A stretch of DNA of 64,000 nucleotides from Lachnospiraceae bacterium UBA1712 (GTDB lineage: Bacteria; Bacillota; Clostridia; Lachnospirales; Lachnospiraceae). Made by a program: the position numbers and the translations under genes. How positions within the stretch are numbered: the first letter of the stretch is position 1; each line of letters begins with the position of its first letter. The notes under the pieces were generated by a model that saw nothing but the letters and a program-made list of their open reading frames with translations, was not told the DNA's origin and searched no databases. The stretch is taken from the NCBI GenBank assembly GCA_002317175.1, contig DCJA01000023.1, forward strand, positions 36,292 through 100,291. Reading direction: 5' to 3'. Below, piece by piece: positions 10,868 to 19,813 of the stretch.

Positions 10868-12229
10868 ATGAAACTTATTTATCAGGTTGATGACAAACCT
10901 AAGTTTGGTGAACTCGTAGTATTCGCTATTCAGCAGCTTCTCGCAATCATGGCAGCAACTCTTGTTGTTCCTGTAATTGTGGGCAATGGCATGCAGCCAG
11001 CAGCAGCTCTGTTTGGCGCAGGTGTTGGTACAATAATTTATGTGCTGTTTACAAAGAAGAAGAGTCCTGTTTTCCTTGGTTCGTCATTTGCATTCCTTGG
11101 TTCCATGGCAGCTGCTTTTGCAGGCGCTGGCACAGTAGCAGTAGGCTATCTTGGCCTTATTCTTGGTGCGATTTTTGCTGGTCTTGTATATGTAGTTATT
11201 GCATTAGTTGTTAAGTTTGCAGGAGTAGACTGGATTGACAAGCTTATGCCAACAGTTGTTATTGGACCTACAGTAGCAATCATCGGTCTTTCACTTGCTG
11301 GTAATGCAATGGGAGATATTGTAACAGGTGGTGTTAAGGTTGACGGAGCAGCAGTAGCTAATCCAAAGATCGCCCTTTTATGTGGACTTGTAACAATTTC
11401 TGTTACAATGGTAAGCTCAGTATATGGTAAGAAGGCAGGAAAGCTTATTCCATTCATCTTTGGTATCCTTGCTGGATACGCAGTTGCAGCAGTATTCACA
11501 ATTGTTGGTACTGTAACAGGAGCAGATGCACTTAAGGTGTTGGATGTATCTCCATTCCAGAATCTTGTAGCAGATGGCGTTGGTGTATCAACATTCTTTA
11601 CATTGCCAACATTCACATTTGTAACAGCTATGGGAGCCTTTGCTGATGGATTCTCTGGCAGTTATGTACTTACTGTTTTTGTTGCATATGTTCCAGTAGC
11701 TTTTGTAGTATTTGCTGAGCATATTGCAGACCATAAGAATATTTCATCTATTATTGAGAAGGACCTTCTCAAGGATCCAGGTCTTCACAGAACACTTCTT
11801 GGAGATGGTGTTGGATCTATGGTGGGAGCTATCTTTGGTGGATGTCCTAACACAACATACGGTGAGTCGATTGGATGTGTTGCCATTACAAAGAATGCCA
11901 GCGTATATACAATTATCGCAGCAGCAGTTGGAGCTATCATTATTTCCTTCCTTGCTCCTTTTGTAGCATTTGTTAATTCTATACCAGCATGCGTAATGGG
12001 TGGTGTATGTATGGCTCTTTACGGATTTATCGCTGTATCAGGTCTTAAAATGATTCAGGATGTAGACCTTAATCAGAATAAGAATCTCTTTGTTGTATCA
12101 GTTATTCTTATTGCTGGTATTGGTGGACTTACAGTTAACTTTGGCGCTGTAACAATCACAGAGGTTGCCTGTGCACTTATTCTTGGTATCCTTACAAATC
12201 TTCTTCTTAAGAATGGTTCGGATCAGTAA
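10868..12229 (+). CDS. uraA: Uracil permease (NCS2 family)
   Basis: Proton-linked uptake of uracil across the cytoplasmic membrane for pyrimidine salvage. The 453-residue protein has the hydrophobic, glycine- and alanine-rich pattern of a 14-segment NCS2 transporter. Family signatures include QQLLAIMAATLVVP in the first helix, VFLGSSFAFLG, and PNTTYGESIG, the substrate-site motif close to that of uracil transporters (NTTYGENIG); xanthine or other base transport cannot be excluded. The start has GGGAGG at good spacing. The gene is monocistronic, with a terminator 17 nt after the stop and a T-rich hairpin in its leader. Confidence 0.9.
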   Translation: MKLIYQVDDKPKFGELVVFAIQQLLAIMAATLVVPVIVGNGMQPAAALFGAGVGTIIYVLFTKKKSPVFLGSSFAFLGSMAAAFAGAGTVAVGYLGLILGAIFAGLVYVVIALVVKFAGVDWIDKLMPTVVIGPTVAIIGLSLAGNAMGDIVTGGVKVDGAAVANPKIALLCGLVTISVTMVSSVYGKKAGKLIPFIFGILAGYAVAAVFTIVGTVTGADALKVLDVSPFQNLVADGVGVSTFFTLPTFTFVTAMGAFADGFSGSYVLTVFVAYVPVAFVVFAEHIADHKNISSIIEKDLLKDPGLHRTLLGDGVGSMVGAIFGGCPNTTYGESIGCVAITKNASVYTIIAAAVGAIIISFLAPFVAFVNSIPACVMGGVCMALYGFIAVSGLKMIQDVDLNQNKNLFVVSVILIAGIGGLTVNFGAVTITEVACALILGILTNLLLKNGSDQ

Positions 12230-12245
12230 AATAATTGATATATTA

Positions 12246-12275
12246 GGGGGTGAGCTAGGCTCATCCCCTTTTTTA
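12246..12275 (+). terminator. uraA terminator
   Basis: GC-rich stem GGGGGTGAGC / GCTCATCCCC followed by six T. Confidence 0.9.
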
Positions 12276-12317
12276 TGCCCTTTCATTATGTTATAATGTG
12301 CAGATAGGGAATGAAGT

Positions 12318-13523
12318 ATGAAGGAATTATTTAAAATTCCAGATCTTATAGTTGATATCTACAACTATGAGAAGAAGATGGATATCGATTACGATGTACT
12401 TGGCATGGTATCCACCTTTTTTGGAATAATTATTTACATCGTTAATTTTAAGAATATAGACGATCTCAAAGTGGTTATACCAACATACATGGTTGGTACA
12501 GCCCTTGTTGTGTTGCCTATGATTTGCAGAAGAGTTAACGATAAAAAAGCATTTCTTATTCATTTCGTTATTTTCCTTGGAATTGCATTAACTTTATATG
12601 GCCTGTTGGGAGTCAATGAGGGCACCAGCTATCTGTGGTCTTATCTGGCGATATTCGTAATTCTCATTCAGTTTGGTATGCCTGTAGGACTTCCCTGGTG
12701 CACTTTCTTTCTGGTATATAGCATTGTTATTTTCTGGACCCCAATAAGAAATATTCTTCCATTCAGATATGGTGATGATTTTGCAGCATCCTTCCCATGG
12801 ATGTATATGATGGATTTTGTAGCATCCTTTATAGGCAATCTCTATTACAAGAAGAGCTGTATGGAACATGAGAAACAGGGTGAACTATTGCAGCAGGATC
12901 TTGAGGATGCGCTGGTGGATATAGACCAGGCTATGTTTGATTCGGTAGCTATTATTTCTACGCTGATTGATGAAAAGGATAGCTATACCAAAGAGCATTC
13001 TGTGCGTGTAGCCAAGTACGCCAGACTGATTGCTGAAAGATGCGGATATGAGGGCAAAACAAAAGCCTTAAGAGCTATTTATAATGCTGCATATCTTCAT
13101 GATATAGGTAAGATTGCGGTTCCGGATAAAATACTTAATAACAGACAGGCTCTTAATGATGAAGAGTACGAGATCATGAAGAAGCATACCGTCTGGGGAG
13201 CTGAGATTCTTAAGGATCTCACCTTTTTTCCAAAGCTCAGTTATGGAGCTATGTATCATCATGAGCAGTATGACGGTAAGGGATATCCTGTAGGAGTTAA
13301 GGGAACAGACATTCCTATTGAAGCAAGAATCATTACTGTTGCAGATGCACTTGATGCCATGAATTCAAGCCGCGTATATAGAAAAGCCTGCAGCAGGGAG
13401 TATATCCTTGGTGTGTTTGAAAATGATCACGGGAAACAGTTTGACGAACATATAGCTGAGGCGGTATGTCAGCTTATCAAAGAAGGAAAGATAAAAATCG
13501 TTGCAGATGAAGACAGGGATTGA
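12318..13523 (+). CDS. Membrane HD-GYP domain protein
   Basis: Predicted cyclic-di-GMP phosphodiesterase, 401 residues. The first 190 residues contain about five or six hydrophobic helices; a short linker leads to an HD-GYP domain (about 200-395). Intact features are HSVRVAKYARLIAE, the metal-binding HDIGK (261-265), HHEQYDGKGYPVG with GYP at 322-324, and VADALDAM. These residues predict an active metal-dependent phosphohydrolase acting at the inner face of the membrane. A perfect TATAAT at 12292 lies shortly upstream. The next gene overlaps its 3' end by up to 23 bp and encodes a relative, so the pair probably arose by duplication and is co-expressed. Confidence 0.9.
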   Translation: MKELFKIPDLIVDIYNYEKKMDIDYDVLGMVSTFFGIIIYIVNFKNIDDLKVVIPTYMVGTALVVLPMICRRVNDKKAFLIHFVIFLGIALTLYGLLGVNEGTSYLWSYLAIFVILIQFGMPVGLPWCTFFLVYSIVIFWTPIRNILPFRYGDDFAASFPWMYMMDFVASFIGNLYYKKSCMEHEKQGELLQQDLEDALVDIDQAMFDSVAIISTLIDEKDSYTKEHSVRVAKYARLIAERCGYEGKTKALRAIYNAAYLHDIGKIAVPDKILNNRQALNDEEYEIMKKHTVWGAEILKDLTFFPKLSYGAMYHHEQYDGKGYPVGVKGTDIPIEARIITVADALDAMNSSRVYRKACSREYILGVFENDHGKQFDEHIAEAVCQLIKEGKIKIVADEDRD

Positions 13524-14679
13524 AGCAAGGATTCCTAAAGTGTGGGAATGCATAACTGAAAAACCGAATAATGTAATGATGTCACTGTGGATAAAGCGGA
13601 TAATGTGCTTTGTTACAATATGGGCTATATTTTATGCATATCGTTTCAAATCATATAATTCCATGCTGCTGTTCGCATTTTCTCTTTTTGTATGGTTTGC
13701 AGATGCTTTAATAACCAATAAAGGGATATTTATATATCTGGATGTTATATGCGTAACCCTTGTTAGTGGTGCGGTTGACTCCGTGTTCATGTCAGGTGAA
13801 CTGGGCTTTTCATCCTGTTTTATATGTATTACCGTAGCGGTTATAGCCATATTCATACTGGGACTATTCTGGGGTAATCTGATAGCTCTGCTTAATTTTG
13901 CTTTCATTACCATACTGTTCAGCATAGATTCGCTGGACTGGATACATCAGGCTTACTCGCAGAAGTTCTGTGAGAGATTTCCGTTTATGATGATATCCTT
14001 CCTGGCAGTTGCGAATTTTATCGTATACGGTATGAATAAATATATGATAGCTCAACGCAATTACAGAACTAATCTTAATGATCTGATTGTACAGGGAAAG
14101 AGAGACAGAAGTGAGATATCGTTGAAGGTACTCATTACTTTGCACAGGGCTATGACAACAAAGTCACCGTCAATGGAAAAACATGCAGAAGACACTGGTG
14201 TCTGGACTAACAGAATTGCAATTGAGATGGGTCTGCATAATGGTGCCAAACAGCGATATTATTATGCGGGACTGCTTCATGATATTGGTAAGAGTGGTTT
14301 GCCTGATGAATTCTGGGATAAGGAAGAGCTTACCGATGAAGAGTATGAAGTATATAAGAAGCATGTTGATATTGGATACGATATCCTTAAGAAACTTCGA
14401 TTGGACGAGATAAGTGATGCGGCTCTTTACCATCATGAGAAATGGAAAGGCAATGGCTACAAGGGCCTCAGGGGCAATGAGATACCCGAAATAGCTCGTA
14501 TAGTGGGTGTGGCTAACTATATTTCAAGACTCAGTCTTAGGGGCCTGAATTACGAAGATATAAAGACTGAGCTTATTGCTGAAGGTGGTAAGGCTTACGA
14601 TATAAGAGTTGTCGAGGTGGCCTGCAAGGTCATTGATGACAGGATAAAAGAAGAAAAAGAAAAAGAAATATTTGGATAA
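13501..14679 (+). CDS. Membrane HD-domain protein, degenerate HD-GYP
   Basis: A 392-residue paralogue-like partner of the gene before it: about five hydrophobic helices, then an HD domain. HDIGK (260 onward) and YHHEKWKGNGY are retained, but the GYP signature reads GYK and the usual VAD aspartate, a metal ligand in the family, reads VAN. The first HD-region motif is also weaker (KHAEDTGVWTN). Catalytic activity on c-di-GMP is therefore doubtful; it may bind ligand or modulate its neighbour. Start uncertain: TTG at 13501 (AAGGAAAG 10 nt upstream), ATG at 13507, or GTG at 13540 after the upstream stop. Translational coupling is likely. Confidence 0.8.
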   Translation: MQMKTGIEARIPKVWECITEKPNNVMMSLWIKRIMCFVTIWAIFYAYRFKSYNSMLLFAFSLFVWFADALITNKGIFIYLDVICVTLVSGAVDSVFMSGELGFSSCFICITVAVIAIFILGLFWGNLIALLNFAFITILFSIDSLDWIHQAYSQKFCERFPFMMISFLAVANFIVYGMNKYMIAQRNYRTNLNDLIVQGKRDRSEISLKVLITLHRAMTTKSPSMEKHAEDTGVWTNRIAIEMGLHNGAKQRYYYAGLLHDIGKSGLPDEFWDKEELTDEEYEVYKKHVDIGYDILKKLRLDEISDAALYHHEKWKGNGYKGLRGNEIPEIARIVGVANYISRLSLRGLNYEDIKTELIAEGGKAYDIRVVEVACKVIDDRIKEEKEKEIFG

Positions 14680-14730
14680 TCAAAAGAAGAAAAAGAGTAT
14701 TTGAACATATGATTGTTTGAATAAACAAAA

Positions 14731-14754
14731 AAGGCAGGTGTAAACCTGCCTTTT
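14731..14754. terminator. Bidirectional terminator
   Basis: Stem AAGGCAGGT / ACCTGCCTT with GTAA loop, A-run before and T-run after; it lies between the HD gene (+) and the transporter gene (-). Confidence 0.9.
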
Positions 14755-14765
14755 ATTATTTGCAA

Positions 14766-16112
14766 TTAAGCTGCCTTTTCGTCGTCCTTAATCTTTCTTA
14801 CCATGAATAAAGAAATGAGTAATGATACGATGTAAAGTGCAAGTGTAACATAAAGAACTGTCTGATATCCAAGAGGATTAACAGTAATCATTTCACCATG
14901 GTATTCAACCTGTGCAAGTGATTCTGGATGAGCCTTTTCAATTGCCTTAACAATTGCCGCAGCCATCTGATTACCAGTAAGACCTGCAATACCCCAAGCT
15001 GAAAGTGTAAGACCATGGATGGCTGAGATATTGCTCATACCATAGTGGTCTGATAAAAGGTTAGGTACGTTTGAGAAACCACCGCCGTATCCTGCATTTA
15101 CCATAAAGATAAGAGCAAGAACGAGAATGATAAGAACAACATTACCAGATGCATTTGCATTTACAATACCCTTAGTAATAACAGCGAGACCTGTAAGTGC
15201 AATTGAGATAATGAAGATAATCTTGTAAACAGTATTTCTATCCTTCATTCCATCAGCCATAGCAGAGAAGCCAAGACGTCCACCTGCGTTGAAAATAGCT
15301 GAAACGGTTGAAATGATACCTACTGTAGCACCAAGTCCGATACACTTAACAATTGCCTTCTCCTGAGAAATGAGAGCAAGACCACATGTAATGTTAAGAT
15401 AGAACATAAGCCAGATACCAATGTAGTTTGTAATTGGCTTAGACTTAATAACTTCGAATGTACCAGGTCCTTTATCTGCGCCTGTTGGCTCATGCCATCC
15501 AGCTGGTTTCTTGAGGAATAAATGTCCAACAAACATCATTACAAAGTAAACAGCAGCAAGGATAAAGAACATCTTGTAAACACCTACAGAAGCAAGAAGC
15601 TTTTCCATAATTGGTGATGCAATAGCCTTAGCAGCACCAAAACCTGCAACAGCAAGGCCTGTAGCAAGACCCTTACGATCCTGGAACCAAAGCATTAATG
15701 TCTTAACTGGTGATAAGTATCCTGTTCCAAGTCCTACACCCATGATGAAACCATAGCAGATATAAATACCTATCAGTGATAAAAGACTTCCCTGATGATT
15801 TCCACCATACCAGATGAAGAAACCTGTTCCAGCCATACCACCTGCAAAACAGAATGATGCAATAAGTGATGCCTTATGGATATCCTTTTCTACAAAACTA
15901 CCAAGGAAAGCAGCTGACATTCCGAGGAAGAAAATTGCGAAACTGAATGCCCATTCAGTTGCACTTTTGCTGAAACCGATATGATCACCGATTTCCTGAC
16001 TGAAAAGTGACCAGCAGTATACAGTACCGATACTGCAGTGAAGAAGAAGTGCAGGAATAGCGCCGCGAATCCATTTGTTCTCGCGCCATCCGCCAGTTTT
16101 GTTTTCACTCAT
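14766..16112 (-). CDS. MFS transporter, oxalate/formate antiporter (OFA) family
   Basis: A 448-residue 12-helix major facilitator. The N-terminus (RGAIPALLLHCSIGTVYCWS) and the GVGLGTGYLSPVKTLMLWFQ segment followed by DRKGLATGLAVAGFG are typical of the OFA family (TC 2.A.1.11), whose members exchange small carboxylates. The substrate cannot be told from sequence; pyruvate, formate, lactate or oxalate are family possibilities. It carries a good ribosome binding site (AAGGAG) and a promoter with TTGCAT/TATATT. It is monocistronic, and no oxalate-degrading or formate genes lie nearby. Confidence 0.85.
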   Translation of the reverse strand: MSENKTGGWRENKWIRGAIPALLLHCSIGTVYCWSLFSQEIGDHIGFSKSATEWAFSFAIFFLGMSAAFLGSFVEKDIHKASLIASFCFAGGMAGTGFFIWYGGNHQGSLLSLIGIYICYGFIMGVGLGTGYLSPVKTLMLWFQDRKGLATGLAVAGFGAAKAIASPIMEKLLASVGVYKMFFILAAVYFVMMFVGHLFLKKPAGWHEPTGADKGPGTFEVIKSKPITNYIGIWLMFYLNITCGLALISQEKAIVKCIGLGATVGIISTVSAIFNAGGRLGFSAMADGMKDRNTVYKIIFIISIALTGLAVITKGIVNANASGNVVLIILVLALIFMVNAGYGGGFSNVPNLLSDHYGMSNISAIHGLTLSAWGIAGLTGNQMAAAIVKAIEKAHPESLAQVEYHGEMITVNPLGYQTVLYVTLALYIVSLLISLFMVRKIKDDEKAA

Positions 16113-16165
16113 TTTTTAATTTCTCCTTATTTGTGTAACATATAAAAATTTTTTGACCAAAATAA

Positions 16166-16194
16166 AATATACCTTATTATTAATAATTATGCAA
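16166..16194 (-). promoter_or_regulatory. Promoter of the OFA transporter gene
   Basis: On the minus strand: TTGCAT, 17-nt spacer, TATATT, about 53 nt before the start codon. Confidence 0.55.
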
Positions 16195-16354
16195 TTGATT
16201 TCAGGGAGCTATGACGCATTTTGATGTTTTTTTATTGTATAATGTAAATGAACATTAGACAGTGTGAAGCAGATCTGCATATGGCGTATATTGTGTATTA
16301 CATAGCTGTCAAAATGGGATATAAATTGGACACATAGAGGTATATATTAACCCC

Positions 16355-19300
16355 ATGGGATTGAAATTGATATTAGGTGCCAGTGGCACTGGGAAAAGTG
16401 AATATGTATATAAGCTAATTACAAAAGAAGCGGGAGAACACAGGGACAAGCGTTATTTCGTGATAGTTCCAGACCAGTTTACCATGCAGACGCAGCTGGA
16501 CATGGTGGAACATAGTCCTGGTAAAGGTATTATGAATATTGATGTTCTCAGCTTTTCGAGACTTGCTCACAGGATTTTTGAAGAGACTAATGCCGTGAAC
16601 AGGATGGTGTTAGATGATACAGGTAAGAGTCTTATTCTGCGTAAGCTAGTATCTGATATTGCAGGAGAGTTACCATATCTTTCAGGTAATCTGAAGAGAA
16701 CTGGTTTTATTCACGAGGTTAAGTCTTCCATTTCAGAATTTATGCAATATGGTATAGGAAGAGAACAGCTGGAGGAGTTAATACGTTTTTGTGAGGGTAA
16801 AGGTGCTCTGAAGGCTAAGCTTATGGACCTTTCTGTTCTTTATTGCAGGTTTCTGGATTATATAGGTGATTCTTATATTACAACAGAAGAGTCCATGGAT
16901 CTTCTTGCAGCCCAGCTTGGCAAATCTTCCATAATAAAGGACAGCGTTGTTGTATTTGATGGTTTTACGGGTTTTACTCCTGTTCAGATGAGAGTGCTGT
17001 CAGTTCTGGTTAAACTATGTGACAGTGTATATATAACACTCACACTTGAGAAGGATAAGATAGGCTGCGAGGAAAAGATTCAGGAGCTTTATGCTTTTAC
17101 GGCCAAGAGTTATGCGACAATTATGCGTATGGCTGAGAGTATACATGCTGAGGTTGAAATTAAGAGCGATTTTGATATTAACTATCGATTTGCTGGTAAG
17201 AAAGATTTGTTGTATCTGGAGAAGAAAATCTTTAGAAATCTATCTAAAGATGATGTTTTTCCTGATAAGCCAGAGCATCTTCAGCTCTATGAGGCAAGGT
17301 CTATTCAACAAGAGGCTCGCCATGTGGCACAAAGCATAAGAGAACTGGTTGTAGCAGGTGAACAGTACCGGAATATAGCAGTCGTGACTGGTAATCTGGG
17401 GGATTATGAGAACCATATAGTCAGAGAGTTTGCAAAGTATGATATTCCTGTATATATGGATAAAACCAGAGCAATTGTGCTGAACCCAATAGTGGAATTT
17501 ACCAAAAGTATTCTTCAGATGATAAGGAAGAACTTTGACGGAGACAGTGTGTGCAGATTCCTCAGGACAGGAATTGGTAACTTTGATCTGGACGAAGTAG
17601 ATAGTATTGAGAATTACATCCTTAGAACTGGATTAAGGGGTAAGAAAAAGTATATAGATTTTGATAGTAGAAAGGAAGCACTGCTGGCAGACAGAAGCCG
17701 AAATCTTTCAGAGGACAGAATAAGAGAACTTGAGGTCAGCAGTGGAGTTATAAAGAAAATTCTTGATATAGTTGATCCCCTGCTTTGCAGGAATATCTCA
17801 TCGTCGGGAGAACATAAGGCAGCAGATTATGTTGAGGGACTGTATCAGTGCCTTATCAAGGTTGATGCCTATAGCGGCCTTAAAAGGTTAGAGGAGCGAT
17901 TCAGGTTAGAGGGCAATTATACCGCAGAAAAGGAATATAGTCAGATATACAGGCTGACTATGGAGCTATTAGAGCAGATTCATGGTCTGTTGGGAGAAGA
18001 GAAAATTGGCCTGGAGGAATTCAGCGATATACTTGAGGCGGGCTTTGAAGAGATAACAGTTGGAACTATTCCGCAGAGTGTAGATAAAGTTATTGTTGGA
18101 GATATTGAACGAAGCAGACTAAAGCCTGTAAAATATTTGTTCTTTATGGGATTAAATGATAACAATATTCCTAAAAAGGGCGGTAAGGCAAGCATTCTGT
18201 CAGATCTTGAAAGAGAATTTCTGGCATCCAATGAATCTCATCTGGAATTATCACCTACTCCCCACCAGAAGATGTATATACAGAGATTCTATCTGTACAG
18301 CAATCTGGTGAAGCCTTCTGAGAAGCTGTTTTTATCTTATAGTGGTATGAATAATGAGGGTAAAAGCCTTAGGGCAGCATATATTGTGGCAATGATCAGA
18401 AGGATGTATCCCGCTTTGGAATGTGAGAAGGAAGAAGCAAATATGGGCCTGATGTCGATTTCCAATTCTGAGGAGCTGAAGGACTATATTTGTACCCTTA
18501 TAAGAAAAAACGGAGAGTGTGAACTTAGTGAAGAGGAGCATGAGGAACTCATGAAGGCTATGAGGGTACTCCTGTCCATGGATGAGGGATATAAGGAATT
18601 ACTGGAGCTGTTTGTTGAGAACAGTTTCTTTAGATACGAAGGAAGCAATCTGGACAATACCATTGCTGGTATTCTTTATGGAGAGACTCTTCTGGCAAGT
18701 ATCAGTAGAATGGAGCAGTTTGCGAGGTGTGCTTATTCGTATTTTTTGAGGTATGGTCTTTCGCTAAGAGAAAGAGAGTCCTATTCGGTGGATAATAGAG
18801 ATATGGGAACCATATTCCATGAGACACTGAAGCGCTTTGGTGAGGAACTGGAACGAAATGGAAAGTCCTGGTTTGATATAGAGGATGCAGAAGTAGCTGA
18901 AATTTTAGATAGAGAACTTAGGAATATATGCGAAGATACAGCACTTTTTGATAGCAAAGCAAATGAATACATATATAAGAGAATGAGCAGAGTGATGCGC
19001 AAAGCTGTAGCAGTTCTGGGATATCAGCTTAAGCAGGGAAGATATCAGGTAGCAGATCTTGAGCTGGCGTTCAGCAGACATCAGGTGTTGGATGAGGTTA
19101 ATGTTGCGCTTTCTGTTCAGGAAAAAATGGAAGTCAATGGACGAATAGACAGAATTGATACCATGACTGTCGAAGACAAGGTATATGTAAAGGTTATTGA
19201 CTATAAAACAGGTGAGAAGGATTTTAGCCTGATTAATTTCTATCAGGGCAACCAGCTTCAGCTTGTAGTATATCTTGCAGAGGCAATGAAAGAAGTGAAA

Positions 19301-19813
19301 CGTAAAAACAAGGATAAGGAAGTGATTCCTGGTGCATTATTGTACTATCATCTTGCAGACAAGACAGTGAAACTGGAACATATGGAAGATGAGGAAAGTA
19401 TTAATGCCAAAATAAGAGACAGCCTTAAGACCAAGGGACTTATCAATGACGATTCGGTAAATGTTGAAGGTATCAGTGGCATAACAAGTGGTAAATCTGA
19501 TGTGGTGCCGGTTTCATTTAATAAGGATGGAAGTTATAGTAAGAACTCGTCTGTCATGAATGAGCAGGATCTTAAGCTTCTGCAGGACTTTGCGCAGTAT
19601 AAACTTAGAAATATTGGTGATGAGATTATTCTCGGAAAGAAAAATTGTAATCCTCTTAAAGAAAGCGATGATATCTCTTCATGCACATACTGTTCATACA
19701 GAGGGGTATGCTCCTTTGAGGAAAGGCTCGAGGGATACAGCATGACCAGCCTCAAAAAAGAGGATGATGAAGTAATACTCAGCAAAATGAAGCTGGATAT
19801 GGAGACAGAGTAA
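16355..19813 (+). CDS. addB: ATP-dependent helicase/nuclease subunit B (AddB)
   Basis: Subunit of the AddAB helicase-nuclease that resects double-strand breaks for RecA-dependent repair in Firmicutes. The 1152-residue length is standard. The N-terminus has a Walker A motif (GASGTGKSE, 8-16). The C-terminal RecB-type nuclease shows VIDYKTGEKDFS and GNQLQLVVYL, and the four iron-sulfur cysteines are recognisable: one before the nuclease core (FARCAYSYFLRYG) and three at the end (CTYC, then GVC), supporting an intact cluster. The ATG has only a weak ribosome binding site (GAGG about 14 nt upstream). The stop is followed directly by the addA start, so expression is coupled. Confidence 0.95.
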   Translation: MGLKLILGASGTGKSEYVYKLITKEAGEHRDKRYFVIVPDQFTMQTQLDMVEHSPGKGIMNIDVLSFSRLAHRIFEETNAVNRMVLDDTGKSLILRKLVSDIAGELPYLSGNLKRTGFIHEVKSSISEFMQYGIGREQLEELIRFCEGKGALKAKLMDLSVLYCRFLDYIGDSYITTEESMDLLAAQLGKSSIIKDSVVVFDGFTGFTPVQMRVLSVLVKLCDSVYITLTLEKDKIGCEEKIQELYAFTAKSYATIMRMAESIHAEVEIKSDFDINYRFAGKKDLLYLEKKIFRNLSKDDVFPDKPEHLQLYEARSIQQEARHVAQSIRELVVAGEQYRNIAVVTGNLGDYENHIVREFAKYDIPVYMDKTRAIVLNPIVEFTKSILQMIRKNFDGDSVCRFLRTGIGNFDLDEVDSIENYILRTGLRGKKKYIDFDSRKEALLADRSRNLSEDRIRELEVSSGVIKKILDIVDPLLCRNISSSGEHKAADYVEGLYQCLIKVDAYSGLKRLEERFRLEGNYTAEKEYSQIYRLTMELLEQIHGLLGEEKIGLEEFSDILEAGFEEITVGTIPQSVDKVIVGDIERSRLKPVKYLFFMGLNDNNIPKKGGKASILSDLEREFLASNESHLELSPTPHQKMYIQRFYLYSNLVKPSEKLFLSYSGMNNEGKSLRAAYIVAMIRRMYPALECEKEEANMGLMSISNSEELKDYICTLIRKNGECELSEEEHEELMKAMRVLLSMDEGYKELLELFVENSFFRYEGSNLDNTIAGILYGETLLASISRMEQFARCAYSYFLRYGLSLRERESYSVDNRDMGTIFHETLKRFGEELERNGKSWFDIEDAEVAEILDRELRNICEDTALFDSKANEYIYKRMSRVMRKAVAVLGYQLKQGRYQVADLELAFSRHQVLDEVNVALSVQEKMEVNGRIDRIDTMTVEDKVYVKVIDYKTGEKDFSLINFYQGNQLQLVVYLAEAMKEVKRKNKDKEVIPGALLYYHLADKTVKLEHMEDEESINAKIRDSLKTKGLINDDSVNVEGISGITSGKSDVVPVSFNKDGSYSKNSSVMNEQDLKLLQDFAQYKLRNIGDEIILGKKNCNPLKESDDISSCTYCSYRGVCSFEERLEGYSMTSLKKEDDEVILSKMKLDMETE

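Noticed and set aside
11146..11616. Open frame antisense to uraA (156 codons)
   Set aside because: Thr/Pro/Ala-rich shadow of a membrane protein gene; no start signals.
13540..13542. GTG as the definite start of the second HD gene
   Set aside because: Only a weak AAGG lies upstream; the evidence does not decide between 13501, 13507 and 13540.
16200..16340. Inverted segments upstream of addB (AGCTATG/CATAGCT and CATTTTGA/TCAAAATG)
   Set aside because: The arms are interleaved and short, giving no single convincing hairpin or operator.
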